Below are positions 53,052-61,531 of a stretch of 64,000 nt of DNA, in pieces. The notes beneath the pieces are model-generated. The model ran no database searches. It was not told the origin of the DNA and saw nothing but the letters and a program-made list of their open reading frames with translations. Positions within the stretch are counted from its first letter, which is position 1; each line of letters begins with the position of its first letter. Position numbers and translations under genes: made by a program. Source of the stretch: Promicromonospora sukumoe (lineage in GTDB: Bacteria > Actinomycetota > Actinomycetes > Actinomycetales > Cellulomonadaceae); assembly GCF_014137995.1 (NCBI RefSeq), contig NZ_JACGWV010000001.1, positions 3,348,001 to 3,412,000 of the forward strand, read 5' to 3'.

Positions 53052-53996
53052 ATGCACGCCATCGGGGTGGACATCGGCGGCACCAAGATCGCTGTGGGAG
53101 TCGTCGACGAGGACGGCAAGATCCTCGCCCAGGTGCGCCGGGAGACCGACGCCGACGACGTCGCGCACATCGACAGGGCCATCGCGGACGCGTGCAACGA
53201 GCTCGTCAAGGAGCACGAGGTCGGGGCGATCGGTCTGGCCGCGGCCGGTTTCGTGAGCCCGGACCGCACCTCCGTGAACTTCGCGCCCAACATCGCGTGG
53301 CGCGAGTACCCGCTGGCCGCGAAGGTGGCCGAGCTGGTCGACGCCGACCTGCCGATCGTCGTCGAGAACGACGCCAACGCCGCGGGCTGGGCCGAGTTCC
53401 GGTTCGGCGCGGGCCGCGAGGCCACGGACATGCTGATGCTCACGGTCGGGACCGGGCTGGGGGGCGCCGTCATCTCCGAGCGTGAGCTGGTGCGCGGCAA
53501 GTGGGGCATGGCCGCCGAGGTCGGCCACATGCGCGTCGTGCCCGAGGGGCACTACTGCGGGTGCGGCCACGAGGGCTGCTGGGAGCAGTACGCGTCGGGC
53601 AGCGCGCTGGAGCGCGACGCCCAGCACGCCGCCGTCGCCCGGGTGGACCAGGCGGCGCGCCTGCTCGAGCTCGCGGGCGGTAGCCCGGAGAAGATCCGCG
53701 GCAAGATGGTGACCGAGGCCGCCCAGGAGGGCGACGAGCTGGCGATCGAGCTGCTCGCGACCCTCGGGCGCTGGATCGGCGAGGGCTCCGCGTCCGTCGC
53801 GGCCCTGCTCGACCCCGAGCTCATCGTCATCGGCGGCGGCGTCGGCGCGGCCGGCGAGCTGCTGCTCGGCCCGGTCCGCCGCGGCTTCGAGGCCCAGCTC
53901 TCCGCGATGGGGCACCGGCCCGTGGCGGCGATCGAGCTCGCCGAGCACGGCAACGAGGCGGGCATCGTGGGCGCGGCGGACCTCGCGCGGCGCTGA
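53052..53996 (+). CDS. glkA: ROK-family glucokinase
   Basis: Phosphorylates glucose with ATP (or polyphosphate) in the cytosol, 314 residues. Phosphate loop GVDIGGTKIAVGVVD, catalytic Asp in VVENDANAAGWAEF, LTVGTGLGGAVI, ROK zinc site GHMRVVPEGHYCGCGHEGCW, and C-terminal VIGGGVGAAGELLLGPVR. Divergent from the FadD15-like gene across 165 bp. In actinobacteria GlkA often also takes part in carbon catabolite repression. It would phosphorylate glucose released by the GH1 and GH13 enzymes encoded further right. Confidence 0.95.
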   Translation: MHAIGVDIGGTKIAVGVVDEDGKILAQVRRETDADDVAHIDRAIADACNELVKEHEVGAIGLAAAGFVSPDRTSVNFAPNIAWREYPLAAKVAELVDADLPIVVENDANAAGWAEFRFGAGREATDMLMLTVGTGLGGAVISERELVRGKWGMAAEVGHMRVVPEGHYCGCGHEGCWEQYASGSALERDAQHAAVARVDQAARLLELAGGSPEKIRGKMVTEAAQEGDELAIELLATLGRWIGEGSASVAALLDPELIVIGGGVGAAGELLLGPVRRGFEAQLSAMGHRPVAAIELAEHGNEAGIVGAADLARR

Positions 53997-54022
53997 GCGC
54001 TTCCCGAGTCCGCCCCTGCTCC

Positions 54023-54074
54023 AAACGTGTCAGACGTACAGATCACCCGGGTGATCTGTACGTCTGACACGTTT
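54023..54074. terminator. 52-bp perfect palindrome, family member 2
   Basis: 26-bp arms centred on CCCGGG, 27 bp after the glucokinase stop. The inner 42 bp (54028-54069) begin TGTCAGAC and match the family at 50987 and 63169. Confidence 0.85.
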
Positions 54075-54098
54075 CGGGCGAACTAGACGATGCTTTCT

Positions 54099-54182
54099 GT
54101 CGTCTGAACCTGCGGCTCCGCTCCGGGCGAGATGCCTCGTTCCTCGGCCCTCACCCTGCGCTGCGCCTCCGGTTCAGACGAC
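54099..54182. repeat. 12-bp inverted repeat around the 3' end of the membrane protein gene
   Basis: GTCGTCTGAACC (54099-54110) is the exact complement of GGTTCAGACGAC (54171-54182), which contains the minus-strand stop of the next gene. 60 bp separate them. It could form the base of a larger terminator stem. Confidence 0.55.
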
Positions 54183-54950
54183 GGCACCAGGCCCGTCGTC
54201 GTCCGGGTCGCGCTGGTGCGGCATCCGCCAGATGAGCACGCCCAGGCCCGCGACGAACAGGCCGAGCCCAATCTGGCCCGCCAGCGGCGGGATGGAGACG
54301 GCGGGCACCGCCGCCGACACGATCATCCCGACCACCGCGAGCACCGGGATGCCGACGACGAAGCTCCACGCCATCGTCAGCAGCGGGTCGCGGGACAGCA
54401 GCGCGGGCGGCTCGGGCGGCGTGAAGTGCGAGTCCGCCTCCTCCAGGGCCTCGGCGTCGGGCGAGAGCGGCCAGTCGCGGGGGCCCGACGGCGGGGTCGC
54501 GCGCGAGCCGGCGTCCGGACCCGTGCCGGAGCCGTCGCGGGAGCCGGCGTCGGCAGAGCCGGAGGCCGCTCCCCCGACCGTCCAGTCGCCGCCCGCCCAG
54601 CCGCCGTCGCTCCAGCCGCTGACCCGCGGCCCGGCCGTGCCGCGCCCGGCGCCGTCACGATCGCCGGCCGCACCGCCGCGAGCGCCGTCGGCACCAGGGC
54701 TCTTGTCGCCGCCCAGGTCACCGCCGTCGTCACCGCCGTCGTCGCTGCCCTCGTCACCGGGGCGCGATGTCTGAGAGGATGCGGCGGACTTCTCCGCGCC
54801 GTCGGTCTCCCCGTCGGCCCGAGAGACGTCCATGTCGCCGAGGGTGGCGACGATGTCGGCCCAGCGCGAGGCCACGTCGTCGTCCCCCAGCTCGCGTGGG
54901 GTGTCGCCGGGCACGTCGTCGTCTCGGTCGTCGGTGTTCGATGCGGCCAT
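54174..54950 (-). CDS. Actinobacterial membrane protein with disordered N-terminus
   Basis: 258 residues. Acidic and Gly/Ser/Asp-rich N-terminal two thirds (about 1-160), low complexity, probably disordered; WADIVATLGDMD is the only ordered-looking helix. Two membrane helices follow (LLTMAWSFVVGIPVLAVVGM and IGLGLFVAGLGVLIWRMP), and a short charged tail. No family with known function. ATG 54950 chosen over GTG 54956. Divergent from plsC, 55 bp between starts. Confidence 0.7.
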   Translation of the reverse strand: MAASNTDDRDDDVPGDTPRELGDDDVASRWADIVATLGDMDVSRADGETDGAEKSAASSQTSRPGDEGSDDGGDDGGDLGGDKSPGADGARGGAAGDRDGAGRGTAGPRVSGWSDGGWAGGDWTVGGAASGSADAGSRDGSGTGPDAGSRATPPSGPRDWPLSPDAEALEEADSHFTPPEPPALLSRDPLLTMAWSFVVGIPVLAVVGMIVSAAVPAVSIPPLAGQIGLGLFVAGLGVLIWRMPHQRDPDDDGPGAVV

Positions 54951-55005
54951 GGGCACACTCTATTGTCGTCAGGGGGCCCGCGGGGGCGGGTCTTGAGGAG
55001 GAATC

Positions 55006-55770
55006 TTGTTCTACTGGGTGATGAGGAACGTGCTGGTCGGCCCGCTGCTGCGCCTCGCGTACCAGCCATGGGTCGTCGGCGGCAAGAACGTGCCCCGCAC
55101 CGGCGCCGCGATCGTGGCCAGCAACCACCTGGCGGTGATCGACTCGTTCATCCTGCCGCTGCTGATCTCGCGCCGCGTGACCTTCCTCGGCAAGTCCGAC
55201 TACTTCACGGGCAAGGGCCTCAAGGGCAAGATCGTGGCCTGGTTCATGACGGGTATCGGCGTCATCCCCGTGGACCGCTCCGGGGGTGCCGCGAGCGAGG
55301 CGGCGCTGCGCACGGGCCTGCGCGTGCTGCGCGAGGGCACCCTGTTCGGCATCTACCCCGAGGGCACCCGCAGCCCCGACGGCCGGCTCTACAAGGCGAA
55401 GACGGGCGTGGCGCGGATGGCGCTCGAGTCGGGCGCCCCGGTCATCCCCGTCGCCATGGTCGACACCGAGGTCGCCCAGCCGGTGGGCAAGACGATCCCC
55501 ACGTTCATGCCGCTCGGCGCCGTGATCGGCGAACCCCTCGACTTCAGCCGGTACAAGGGCATGGAGAGCGACAAGTTCGTGCTGCGCGCCGTCGCGGACG
55601 AGATCGAGTACGCGATCCTCGCGCTGTCGGGCCAGGAGTACGTGGACGCGTACGCGGCGAGCGCCAAGGAGCGCGCGGCCCGCGGCGAGCCCGCGATCCC
55701 GACGTCGGAGGAGGGCCCGGGCGGCCTGCCCCTGCCGGAGGTCGAGAAGCCGCAGCGCCCCAAGCGCTGA
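55006..55770 (+). CDS. plsC: 1-acyl-glycerol-3-phosphate acyltransferase-like (PlsC)
   Basis: Membrane-associated acyltransferase of phospholipid synthesis, 254 residues. Catalytic NHLAVIDS (N-H-x4-D), substrate site in GIYPEGTRSPDGRLYKAKTG (E-G-T-R), and PVIPVAMVD. It starts with TTG 55006, supported by GAGGAGG 4-5 nt upstream; ATG 55021 would be too far. C-terminal tail is basic and Pro-rich. Homologous to Rv2182c, near fadD15 in Mycobacterium. Confidence 0.9.
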   Translation: MFYWVMRNVLVGPLLRLAYQPWVVGGKNVPRTGAAIVASNHLAVIDSFILPLLISRRVTFLGKSDYFTGKGLKGKIVAWFMTGIGVIPVDRSGGAASEAALRTGLRVLREGTLFGIYPEGTRSPDGRLYKAKTGVARMALESGAPVIPVAMVDTEVAQPVGKTIPTFMPLGAVIGEPLDFSRYKGMESDKFVLRAVADEIEYAILALSGQEYVDAYAASAKERAARGEPAIPTSEEGPGGLPLPEVEKPQRPKR

Positions 55771-55800
55771 CGCTCCCGCCCTCCACCGGGGCGGCGTGAC

Positions 55801-55828
55801 GAGGCGGGCGCACCGGCGCGCCCGCCTC
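55801..55828. terminator. 11-bp GC stem between plsC and lacI
   Basis: Arms 55801-55811 and 55818-55828, loop ACCGGC. 30 bp beyond the plsC stop and 28 bp from the repressor stop on the other strand. Confidence 0.8.
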
Positions 55829-55867
55829 TACGCGTCAGCCTCTACCGCTGCGGCCTCTAGCGTGGCG
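55824..55867 (-). repeat. Stop-codon-spanning 14-15-bp repeat at the second lacI gene
   Basis: Three units beginning GCCTCTA at 55824, 55838 and 55853. CTA is the minus-strand TAG: in the third it is the true stop (55859-55857), and the other two repeat it downstream. Confidence 0.8.
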
Positions 55868-56864
55868 GCGCCGCGCTCGACGCCCGCACCACGAGGCTGG
55901 TCGCGAGCTCGGTGCGCAGGGTGTGACCGCTGGCCGTGCGGGCGCGGTGCACCAGGTCGACGGCGGTGGCGCCCATCTCGGCGAGCGGCTGCCGCACCGT
56001 GGTCAGGGCGGGGTCGATCCACGGCGCGATGGGCAGGTCGTCGAAGCCGACGAGCGAGACGTCGCGGGGCACGACCAGCCCGGCCTCGCGCAGCGCGCGC
56101 AGCGCCCCGAGCGCGGTGTCGTCGCTGCTGGCGAAGATCGCGGTGGGCGGGTCGTCCAGGCCCAGCAGCCGCTGCGCGCCCTCGTAGCCCGAGGTGACGC
56201 CGTAGGCGCCCACGTGCACGAGGTCGTCGTCGGTGGTCAGGCCGGCCCGGATCATCGCGGCCCGGTAGCCCGCGAGCCGCGCGATGGCGTTGTCCTGCTC
56301 CAGCGCGCCCGTGATCGTGGCGATCCGGGTGTGGCCGAGGGACAGCAGGTGGGCCGTGGCCTCCAGCCCGCCCTGGAAGTTGGTGGCGCCGACGCTGAGC
56401 ATCCCCTCGGGCGGCCGCTGGCGCGGGTCGACGACGACCAGCGGCGTGCCCGTCTTCTCCAGGGCGCGCCGCGCCTCGGCGTCGGGCACGGCGACGATGC
56501 TGACCAGGCCGTCGGTGCCGCGCTCCAGCGCGTGCCGCACCCAGGCGCTGCAGTCGTCGGGGTCGGGCTCGACCGCCAGGACGACGTCGAGCCCGAAGCG
56601 CCGGGCGCCCGCGACGGCGCCCCGGACCACTGCCTCGGACCAGGTCCCCTCGAAGTCGACGATGCGCACGTCGATCATGCCGGTGGGCTTGGCGGACGGC
56701 GGGCGCACGACGAAGCCGTGCCGCTCCAGCACCTCGGTGACGCGCGCCCGGGTCTTGCCGGACACGTCGGGGCGGGTGTTGAGCACCTTGGAGACCGTCG
56801 GGACCGAGACGCCGGCCTCGGCCGCGACGACGGCGAGCGGGATGTGCGGCTGGTCGGTTGCCAT
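55857..56864 (-). CDS. LacI-family repressor of the second sugar locus
   Basis: 335 residues. Helix-turn-helix: [20 protein letters not shown], hinge [19 protein letters not shown]. Effector domain with [54 protein letters not shown] and [25 protein letters not shown] lies 5 nt before ATG 56864. Divergent from the sugar-binding protein gene. The intergenic region has TTTC(C/G)GAAA-type sites, so it is likely the local repressor, relieved by a beta-glucan or glucooligosaccharide. Confidence 0.94.
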   Translation of the reverse strand: MATDQPHIPLAVVAAEAGVSVPTVSKVLNTRPDVSGKTRARVTEVLERHGFVVRPPSAKPTGMIDVRIVDFEGTWSEAVVRGAVAGARRFGLDVVLAVEPDPDDCSAWVRHALERGTDGLVSIVAVPDAEARRALEKTGTPLVVVDPRQRPPEGMLSVGATNFQGGLEATAHLLSLGHTRIATITGALEQDNAIARLAGYRAAMIRAGLTTDDDLVHVGAYGVTSGYEGAQRLLGLDDPPTAIFASSDDTALGALRALREAGLVVPRDVSLVGFDDLPIAPWIDPALTTVRQPLAEMGATAVDLVHRARTASGHTLRTELATSLVVRASSAAPPR

Positions 56865-56897
56865 GGGTCCTCCGTCGGACAGGGTGTGCGCAAGCGT

Positions 56898-56937
56898 TTC
56901 GAGAGCAGGGTCGTTCGAGAGCAGGGTTTCCGAAATC
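56898..56937 (-). promoter_or_regulatory. Direct repeat and candidate operator upstream of lacI
   Basis: TTCGAGAGCAGGGT occurs twice (56898-56911 and 56914-56927, period 16), followed by GTTTCCGAAATC (56926-56937). The latter recurs inverted at 57092-57103 beside the operon start. Likely autoregulatory operator (inference). Confidence 0.5.
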
Positions 56938-57033
56938 AGGATGGTAGCCCATTCTGCCGGGTGCCCCGGGAAACTACCCCCGCAAGCCGCCAGGAAGCGC
57001 GCGGAAATCAGACAGAGGCCCGGCAGGCGCTGG

Positions 57034-57103
57034 TTGACACCACCCGGCACCCCGTCTAACCTCCCGGAGTCTTTCCGAGATTCGGCTTCGAAATTTCGGA
57101 AAC
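57034..57103 (+). promoter_or_regulatory. Promoter and operators of the second sugar operon
   Basis: TTGACA (57034-57039), 17-bp spacer, TAACCT (57057-57062); start near 57069. Just downstream lie CTTTCCGAGATTC (57071-57083) and a perfect CGAAATTTCG palindrome (57089-57098) extending into TTTCGGAAAC. These are likely LacI-type operators that block elongation or initiation. Confidence 0.7.
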
Positions 57104-57125
57104 AGAGATCAACAAAGGAGTGATC

Positions 57126-58406
57126 GTGAACAGGACACCTCGCCTCGCCGTCGCGGCGACGGCGTCGACCCTCACGCTGGCCCTCGCCCTGACCGGGTGC
57201 GGGCGCAGCGACGAGGCCGGCACCACCACGGCGGACAGCGCCGACAGCATCTCCGAGGGCCCCGCCAGCGGCGCCGTCGAGGTCTGGGCGATGGGCACGG
57301 AGGGCGAGCTGCTCCCCGAGCTCGCCGAGCAGTTCGAGGCCGACAACCCCGACGTCACCGTGAACGTCACGCCGGTGCCGTGGGAGTCGTCCACCGAGAA
57401 GATCAACACGGCGATCGCCACGGGCGAGGTGCCCGACGTCATGCAGGTGGGCACCACCCTGATGAGCGGCTTCGTAGGGCTGGACGGCCTCGCGCCGACG
57501 CCCGAGGACATCGACTCCGACGCGTTCTTCCCGGGCGCCTGGGAGACCACCGAGGTGGACGGCACCTCGTACGGCGTGCCGTGGTACGTCGAGTCGCGCG
57601 TCCTGTACTACCGCACCGACCTCGCCGAGGACGCCGGCGTCGAGGCGCCCGAGGACTGGGCGGGCCTCACCGACTTCGCGGCCGGGCTGCAGGACGCCGG
57701 TGCCGACAACGGCATCGCCCTGCAGACGCGCGGCAACTCGACCGCGCTGATGTACTTCCCGTTCTACTGGCAGGCGGGCGGCGAGATCCTGGACGACGCC
57801 GGCGAGTTCACGCTCGACAACGAGGCCCAGGTCAAGGCCCTGGACTACTACTCCTCGTTCATGCGCGACGGCCTGGCTCCGCCGGTGCTCGTCGAGGACG
57901 AGAAGGTGCAGAACTTCATCGACGGCAAGCTCGGATCGTTCGTCTCGGGCCCCTGGGAGCGCGCGAACCTGCTGACCACCGCGGGTGACGACTTCGCCGA
58001 CAAGTTCGGCGTGGTGCCGCTGCCCGCCGACGAGACGACGGCGTCGTTCATCGGCGGCTCCAACCTCGCCGTCCTCGCGGACGCCGAGAACCCCGACTCC
58101 GCCTGGAAGTTCGTCCAGTTCGCCACGGACCCGGCCGCCCAGGTGGACTGGTTCGAGATCTCGAGCGACCTGCCGGCCGTCCAGTCCTCGTGGGAGGACC
58201 CCGCGCTCGCCGACGACGACGCCGTGGCCGTCTACCAGGGCGTGCTGGAGACCGCGCGCTCGACCCCCGCGATCCCGACGTGGTCCGAGATCGAGCACGA
58301 GCTCGACCTGATCATCGAGCAGACCATCGCGGGCGACCTGACGCCGGAGGAGGCCGCCGCCAAGATGCAGGAAGCGGCCACCTCCATCGGGACGGGTCTG
58401 GACTGA
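57126..58406 (+). CDS. Sugar ABC transporter substrate-binding lipoprotein
   Basis: 426-residue CUT1-type binding protein with signal peptide and lipobox (LALTGC, Cys about 22). The GTG 57126 has AAGGAG 5 nt upstream; GTG 57120 overlaps that site. Motifs: VEVWAMGTEGELLPELAEQF, WESSTEKINTAIATGEVPDV, YGVPWYVESRVLYYRTDLAE, and FIGGSNLAVLADAENPDSAW. Delivers its sugar to the two permeases downstream (4 and 1 bp spacing). The oligosaccharide is unknown; neighbouring GH1 and glycoamylase-type genes suggest glucooligosaccharides. Confidence 0.94.
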   Translation: MNRTPRLAVAATASTLTLALALTGCGRSDEAGTTTADSADSISEGPASGAVEVWAMGTEGELLPELAEQFEADNPDVTVNVTPVPWESSTEKINTAIATGEVPDVMQVGTTLMSGFVGLDGLAPTPEDIDSDAFFPGAWETTEVDGTSYGVPWYVESRVLYYRTDLAEDAGVEAPEDWAGLTDFAAGLQDAGADNGIALQTRGNSTALMYFPFYWQAGGEILDDAGEFTLDNEAQVKALDYYSSFMRDGLAPPVLVEDEKVQNFIDGKLGSFVSGPWERANLLTTAGDDFADKFGVVPLPADETTASFIGGSNLAVLADAENPDSAWKFVQFATDPAAQVDWFEISSDLPAVQSSWEDPALADDDAVAVYQGVLETARSTPAIPTWSEIEHELDLIIEQTIAGDLTPEEAAAKMQEAATSIGTGLD

Positions 58407-58409
58407 CCC

Positions 58410-59300
58410 GTGGCCGTCTCCGCACGCCGCCGCCGCACGGGCCTCGCCGCCTGGGGGTTCGCGCTGCCCTTCACGCTCCTCTTCGCCGTGTTCATGCTGG
58501 TCCCGGTGGCGTCCTCGCTGTACATGGCGTTCACCGACATGCAGGGCAAGGACCTGAGGACGCCCTGGGCCGTGAACTTCGTGGGGTTCGACAACTTCGC
58601 GGCCGTCCTGGCCGACCCGAAGTTCCAGCAGGCCGCCGGCAACACGCTCTACTTCGTCGGGGTGGCCATGCCGCTCACGCTCGGTATCGCGCTGCTGCTG
58701 GCGGTCCTGCTGAACTCGGGCCTGACCTGGTTCCGGTCCGTGTTCCGCGTCGGCTTCTACGCGCCGGTCGTGACGTCGATCGTCGCGGTGGCGGTGGTGT
58801 GGAGGTTCCTCCTGCAGCCCGACTTCGGGCTCGTGAACTCGGGCCTCGGCCTGTTCGGGATCGAGGGGCCGCGCTGGCTCACCGACGAGGTCTGGGCCAT
58901 GCCCTCGCTCATCATGATGGCGACCTGGCGCAACGTCGGGTACTCCATGGTGATCCTGCTCGCCGGGCTGCAGGGCATCCCGAAGGACCTGTACGAGGCC
59001 TCCGCCATCGACGGCGCCGGCGCCGTACGGCAGTTCCGGTCCATCACGGTCCCGCTGCTGCGGCCCACCATCCTGTTCTGCGCCGTCATCACCGGCATCG
59101 GCTACCTGCAGTTCTTCGAGGAGCCGTTCGTCATGACGCAGGGCGGGCCGCTGGGGGCCACCAACTCCGTGGCCTACGAGATCTTCAACCAGTTCGGGTT
59201 CGGGAACTACGGCCTGTCGGCCGCGATGAGCTACGTGCTGTTCGTCGCCATCGTGATCCTGTCCTACCTCCAGTTCCGCCTGCTCAGGACGGAGAAGTGA
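58410..59300 (+). CDS. Sugar ABC transporter permease (MalF/UgpA-like)
   Basis: 296 residues, six helices starting AWGFALPFTLLFAVFMLVPV. EAA loop: DLYEASAIDGAGAVRQFRSI. Start GTG 58410 directly after the binding-protein stop. C-terminal YLQFRLLRTEK. Partner of the next gene. Confidence 0.94.
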   Translation: MAVSARRRRTGLAAWGFALPFTLLFAVFMLVPVASSLYMAFTDMQGKDLRTPWAVNFVGFDNFAAVLADPKFQQAAGNTLYFVGVAMPLTLGIALLLAVLLNSGLTWFRSVFRVGFYAPVVTSIVAVAVVWRFLLQPDFGLVNSGLGLFGIEGPRWLTDEVWAMPSLIMMATWRNVGYSMVILLAGLQGIPKDLYEASAIDGAGAVRQFRSITVPLLRPTILFCAVITGIGYLQFFEEPFVMTQGGPLGATNSVAYEIFNQFGFGNYGLSAAMSYVLFVAIVILSYLQFRLLRTEK

Positions 59301-60196
59301 TGACTGTCCTCACCGAGCGGCCCGGCACGCGGCGCGGCGCCCCGCAGGGGTCCGCCCCGCGCCGGCCCGCCACCCGCCGCTTCACACCGCGCGCGATCCT
59401 GCTCAACGTCGTGCTCCTGCTGGGCCTCGCGGCCTCGTTCGGGCCGCTCCTGTGGATGATCGTCTCCTCGGTCAAGCCCGAGGGCGAGATCCGGCAGTTC
59501 CCGCCCAGCCTGCTGCCCGAGCAGTTCACCTGGTCCAACTACACCGAGCTGTTCGCGACGCTCGACTTCCCGCGGTTCTTCGCCAACTCGGTGGTGGTGG
59601 CGCTCGTCGTGACCGTCGGGTCGGTCCTGTTCAGCGCGATGGTCGGCTACGCGCTGGCGAAGCTCGACTTCCCCGGCCGCCGGGCCCTGTTCCTGCTGGT
59701 CATGGGCACGCTGATGGTCCCGGGCATGGTCACGTTCGTGCCGCTGTTCGTGCTCGTGGCCAACCTGGACCTGATCAACACCTACGCGGCGCTGATCCTG
59801 CCGTTCCTGGCCGCGCCGTTCGGCGTGTTCCTCATGCGGCAGTTCATGCTCGACATCCCCGACGAGCTGCTCGACGCCGCCCGCGTCGACGGGGCCGGCG
59901 AGTTCCGCACGTTCTTCGCCGTCGTCCTGCCGCAGACCAAGCCCGCGCTGGCGACGCTCGGCATCCTGACGTTCCTCGGGTCCTGGAACAACTTCCTGTG
60001 GCCCCTGGTCGCCGTGCAGTCGGCCGACAAGTACACGCTGCCCGTGGCCCTCGCCCTGTACTCCACGGGGCAGAACACCGTGCAGTACGGCCTGCTCGTG
60101 GCGGGCGCGACCGTCATCGTGCTGCCGATCCTCATCGTCTTCCTGGCCCTGCAGCGGCACATCGTGCAGGGCATCGCGACCACCGGCCTCAAGTAG
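59300..60196 (+). CDS. Sugar ABC transporter permease (MalG/UgpE-like)
   Basis: 298 residues. ATG 59300 shares one base with the upstream TGA, with GGAG 5-6 nt before. EAA loop: ELLDAARVDGAGEFRTFFAV; C-terminus LQRHIVQGIATTGLK is typical. An Arg/Pro-rich cytoplasmic N-terminus precedes the first helix. No ATPase follows, so the transporter likely borrows a general (MsiK-like) ATPase. Confidence 0.94.
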   Translation: MTVLTERPGTRRGAPQGSAPRRPATRRFTPRAILLNVVLLLGLAASFGPLLWMIVSSVKPEGEIRQFPPSLLPEQFTWSNYTELFATLDFPRFFANSVVVALVVTVGSVLFSAMVGYALAKLDFPGRRALFLLVMGTLMVPGMVTFVPLFVLVANLDLINTYAALILPFLAAPFGVFLMRQFMLDIPDELLDAARVDGAGEFRTFFAVVLPQTKPALATLGILTFLGSWNNFLWPLVAVQSADKYTLPVALALYSTGQNTVQYGLLVAGATVIVLPILIVFLALQRHIVQGIATTGLK

Positions 60197-60246
60197 CCGC
60201 ACCGCCCGCCGTAGCCGGCCAGCCGTAGCCCGCCAGCCGTACCAGC
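60193..60246 (+). repeat. Stop-codon-spanning 14-bp repeat at the second permease gene
   Basis: Units GTAGCCGCACC (60193, with the TAG stop), GTAGCCGGCCAGCC (60211-60224), GTAGCCCGCCAGCC (60225-60238) and a partial GTACCAGC. Each full unit keeps TAG, in shifting frames. The array reaches the ribosome binding site of the GH1 gene. Confidence 0.85.
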
Positions 60247-60259
60247 AAGGAGTCTTCCC

Positions 60260-61447
60260 GTGACCGAACAGATCACGCTGCCCACCGCGCCCACGTTCCT
60301 GTGGGGTGCCTCCACCGCCGCGCACCAGATCGAGGGCGGCAACACCAACAGCGACTGGTGGGCCAAGGAGCACGTCGCCGGGTCGCTGTGCGCGGAGAGC
60401 TCCGGCGACGCCGTCGACAGCTACCACCGCTACGGCGAGGACATCGCGCTGCTGGCGGACGCGGGCCTGAACGCCTACCGCTTCTCGATCGAGTGGGCGC
60501 GCATCGAGCCCGCCGAGGGCGAGTTCTCGCGGGCGCAGCTCGCGCACTACCGGCGGATGATCGACACCTGCCTGGAGGCGGGCGTGACGCCGATGGTCAC
60601 GCTCCTGCACTTCACGCTGCCGCGCTGGTTCGCCGAGCGCGGCGGCTGGTTCGCTCCCGACGCCGTGGACCTGTTCAGCCGGTACGTCGAGACGGCCAGC
60701 CAGATCCTGGGCGACGTCGGCCACGTGGTGACCATCAACGAGCCCAACATCACCTCGATGATGCTCGGCGCGAGCCGGCGCACCAACCTGGACGCCGCCG
60801 GGCTCGCCGCCCCGGACCAGGCCGCCTCCGAGATCCAGGCGACCGCCCACCGCCGCGCCGTCGACATCCTGCACGGCCTGGGGCACGTCAAGGCCGGGTG
60901 GACCATCGCCAACCAGGTGTTCCAGGCCGGGCCCGGCGCGCAGGAGGCCCGCGACGCGTACGCCTACCCGCGCGAGGACTTCTTCCTGGAGGTCGCCCGC
61001 GGCGACGACTTCGTGGGCGTGCAGAGCTACCTGCGCACCATCATCGGGGCCGACGGCGAGCCCATCCCCTTCGGCGACGACGTCGAGAAGACCCTGACCG
61101 GCTGGGAGTACTACCCGCAGGCGCTCGGCGAGGCGCTGGAGTACACCCACAAGATCACCGGCGGCGTGCCGATGATCGTCACCGAGAACGGCATGGCCAC
61201 GGCCGACGACGCCCGTCGCATCGACTACACCACCGGCGCCCTCGCGGGCATGGCCCGCGCGATGTCCGCCGGCTGCCGCGTGGACGGCTACCTGCACTGG
61301 TCGCTGCTCGACAACTACGAGTGGATGAGCGGCTTCCGGCCCACGTTCGGCCTGGTCGCCGTCGACCGCACGACGTTCGAGCGCACGCCCAAGCCGAGCC
61401 TCGCGTGGCTCGGCAAGGTCGCGCGCACGGGAGAGCTCTCCGCCTGA
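60260..61447 (+). CDS. GH1 beta-glucosidase
   Basis: 395 residues, cytosolic (no signal), hydrolyses imported beta-glucosides. N-terminal GH1 signature FLWGASTAAHQIEGGNTNSD; acid/base Glu161 in TINEPN; nucleophile Glu309 in VTENGMA; WSLLDNYEWMSGF near the end. Shorter than usual (about 440-470), so some barrel loops are trimmed, as in other enzymes of this actinobacterial branch. GTG 60260 with AAGGAG 7 nt upstream. Co-transcribed with the ABC genes, pointing to intracellular cleavage of an imported oligosaccharide. Confidence 0.94.
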   Translation: MTEQITLPTAPTFLWGASTAAHQIEGGNTNSDWWAKEHVAGSLCAESSGDAVDSYHRYGEDIALLADAGLNAYRFSIEWARIEPAEGEFSRAQLAHYRRMIDTCLEAGVTPMVTLLHFTLPRWFAERGGWFAPDAVDLFSRYVETASQILGDVGHVVTINEPNITSMMLGASRRTNLDAAGLAAPDQAASEIQATAHRRAVDILHGLGHVKAGWTIANQVFQAGPGAQEARDAYAYPREDFFLEVARGDDFVGVQSYLRTIIGADGEPIPFGDDVEKTLTGWEYYPQALGEALEYTHKITGGVPMIVTENGMATADDARRIDYTTGALAGMARAMSAGCRVDGYLHWSLLDNYEWMSGFRPTFGLVAVDRTTFERTPKPSLAWLGKVARTGELSA

Positions 61448-61531
61448 GCCGCAGTAAGCCTCACCTCAGTACCCGTATGACCTGTCACCGCACAGCACCT
61501 GTCCCCACTACGACGACGTAGGAGACACACC

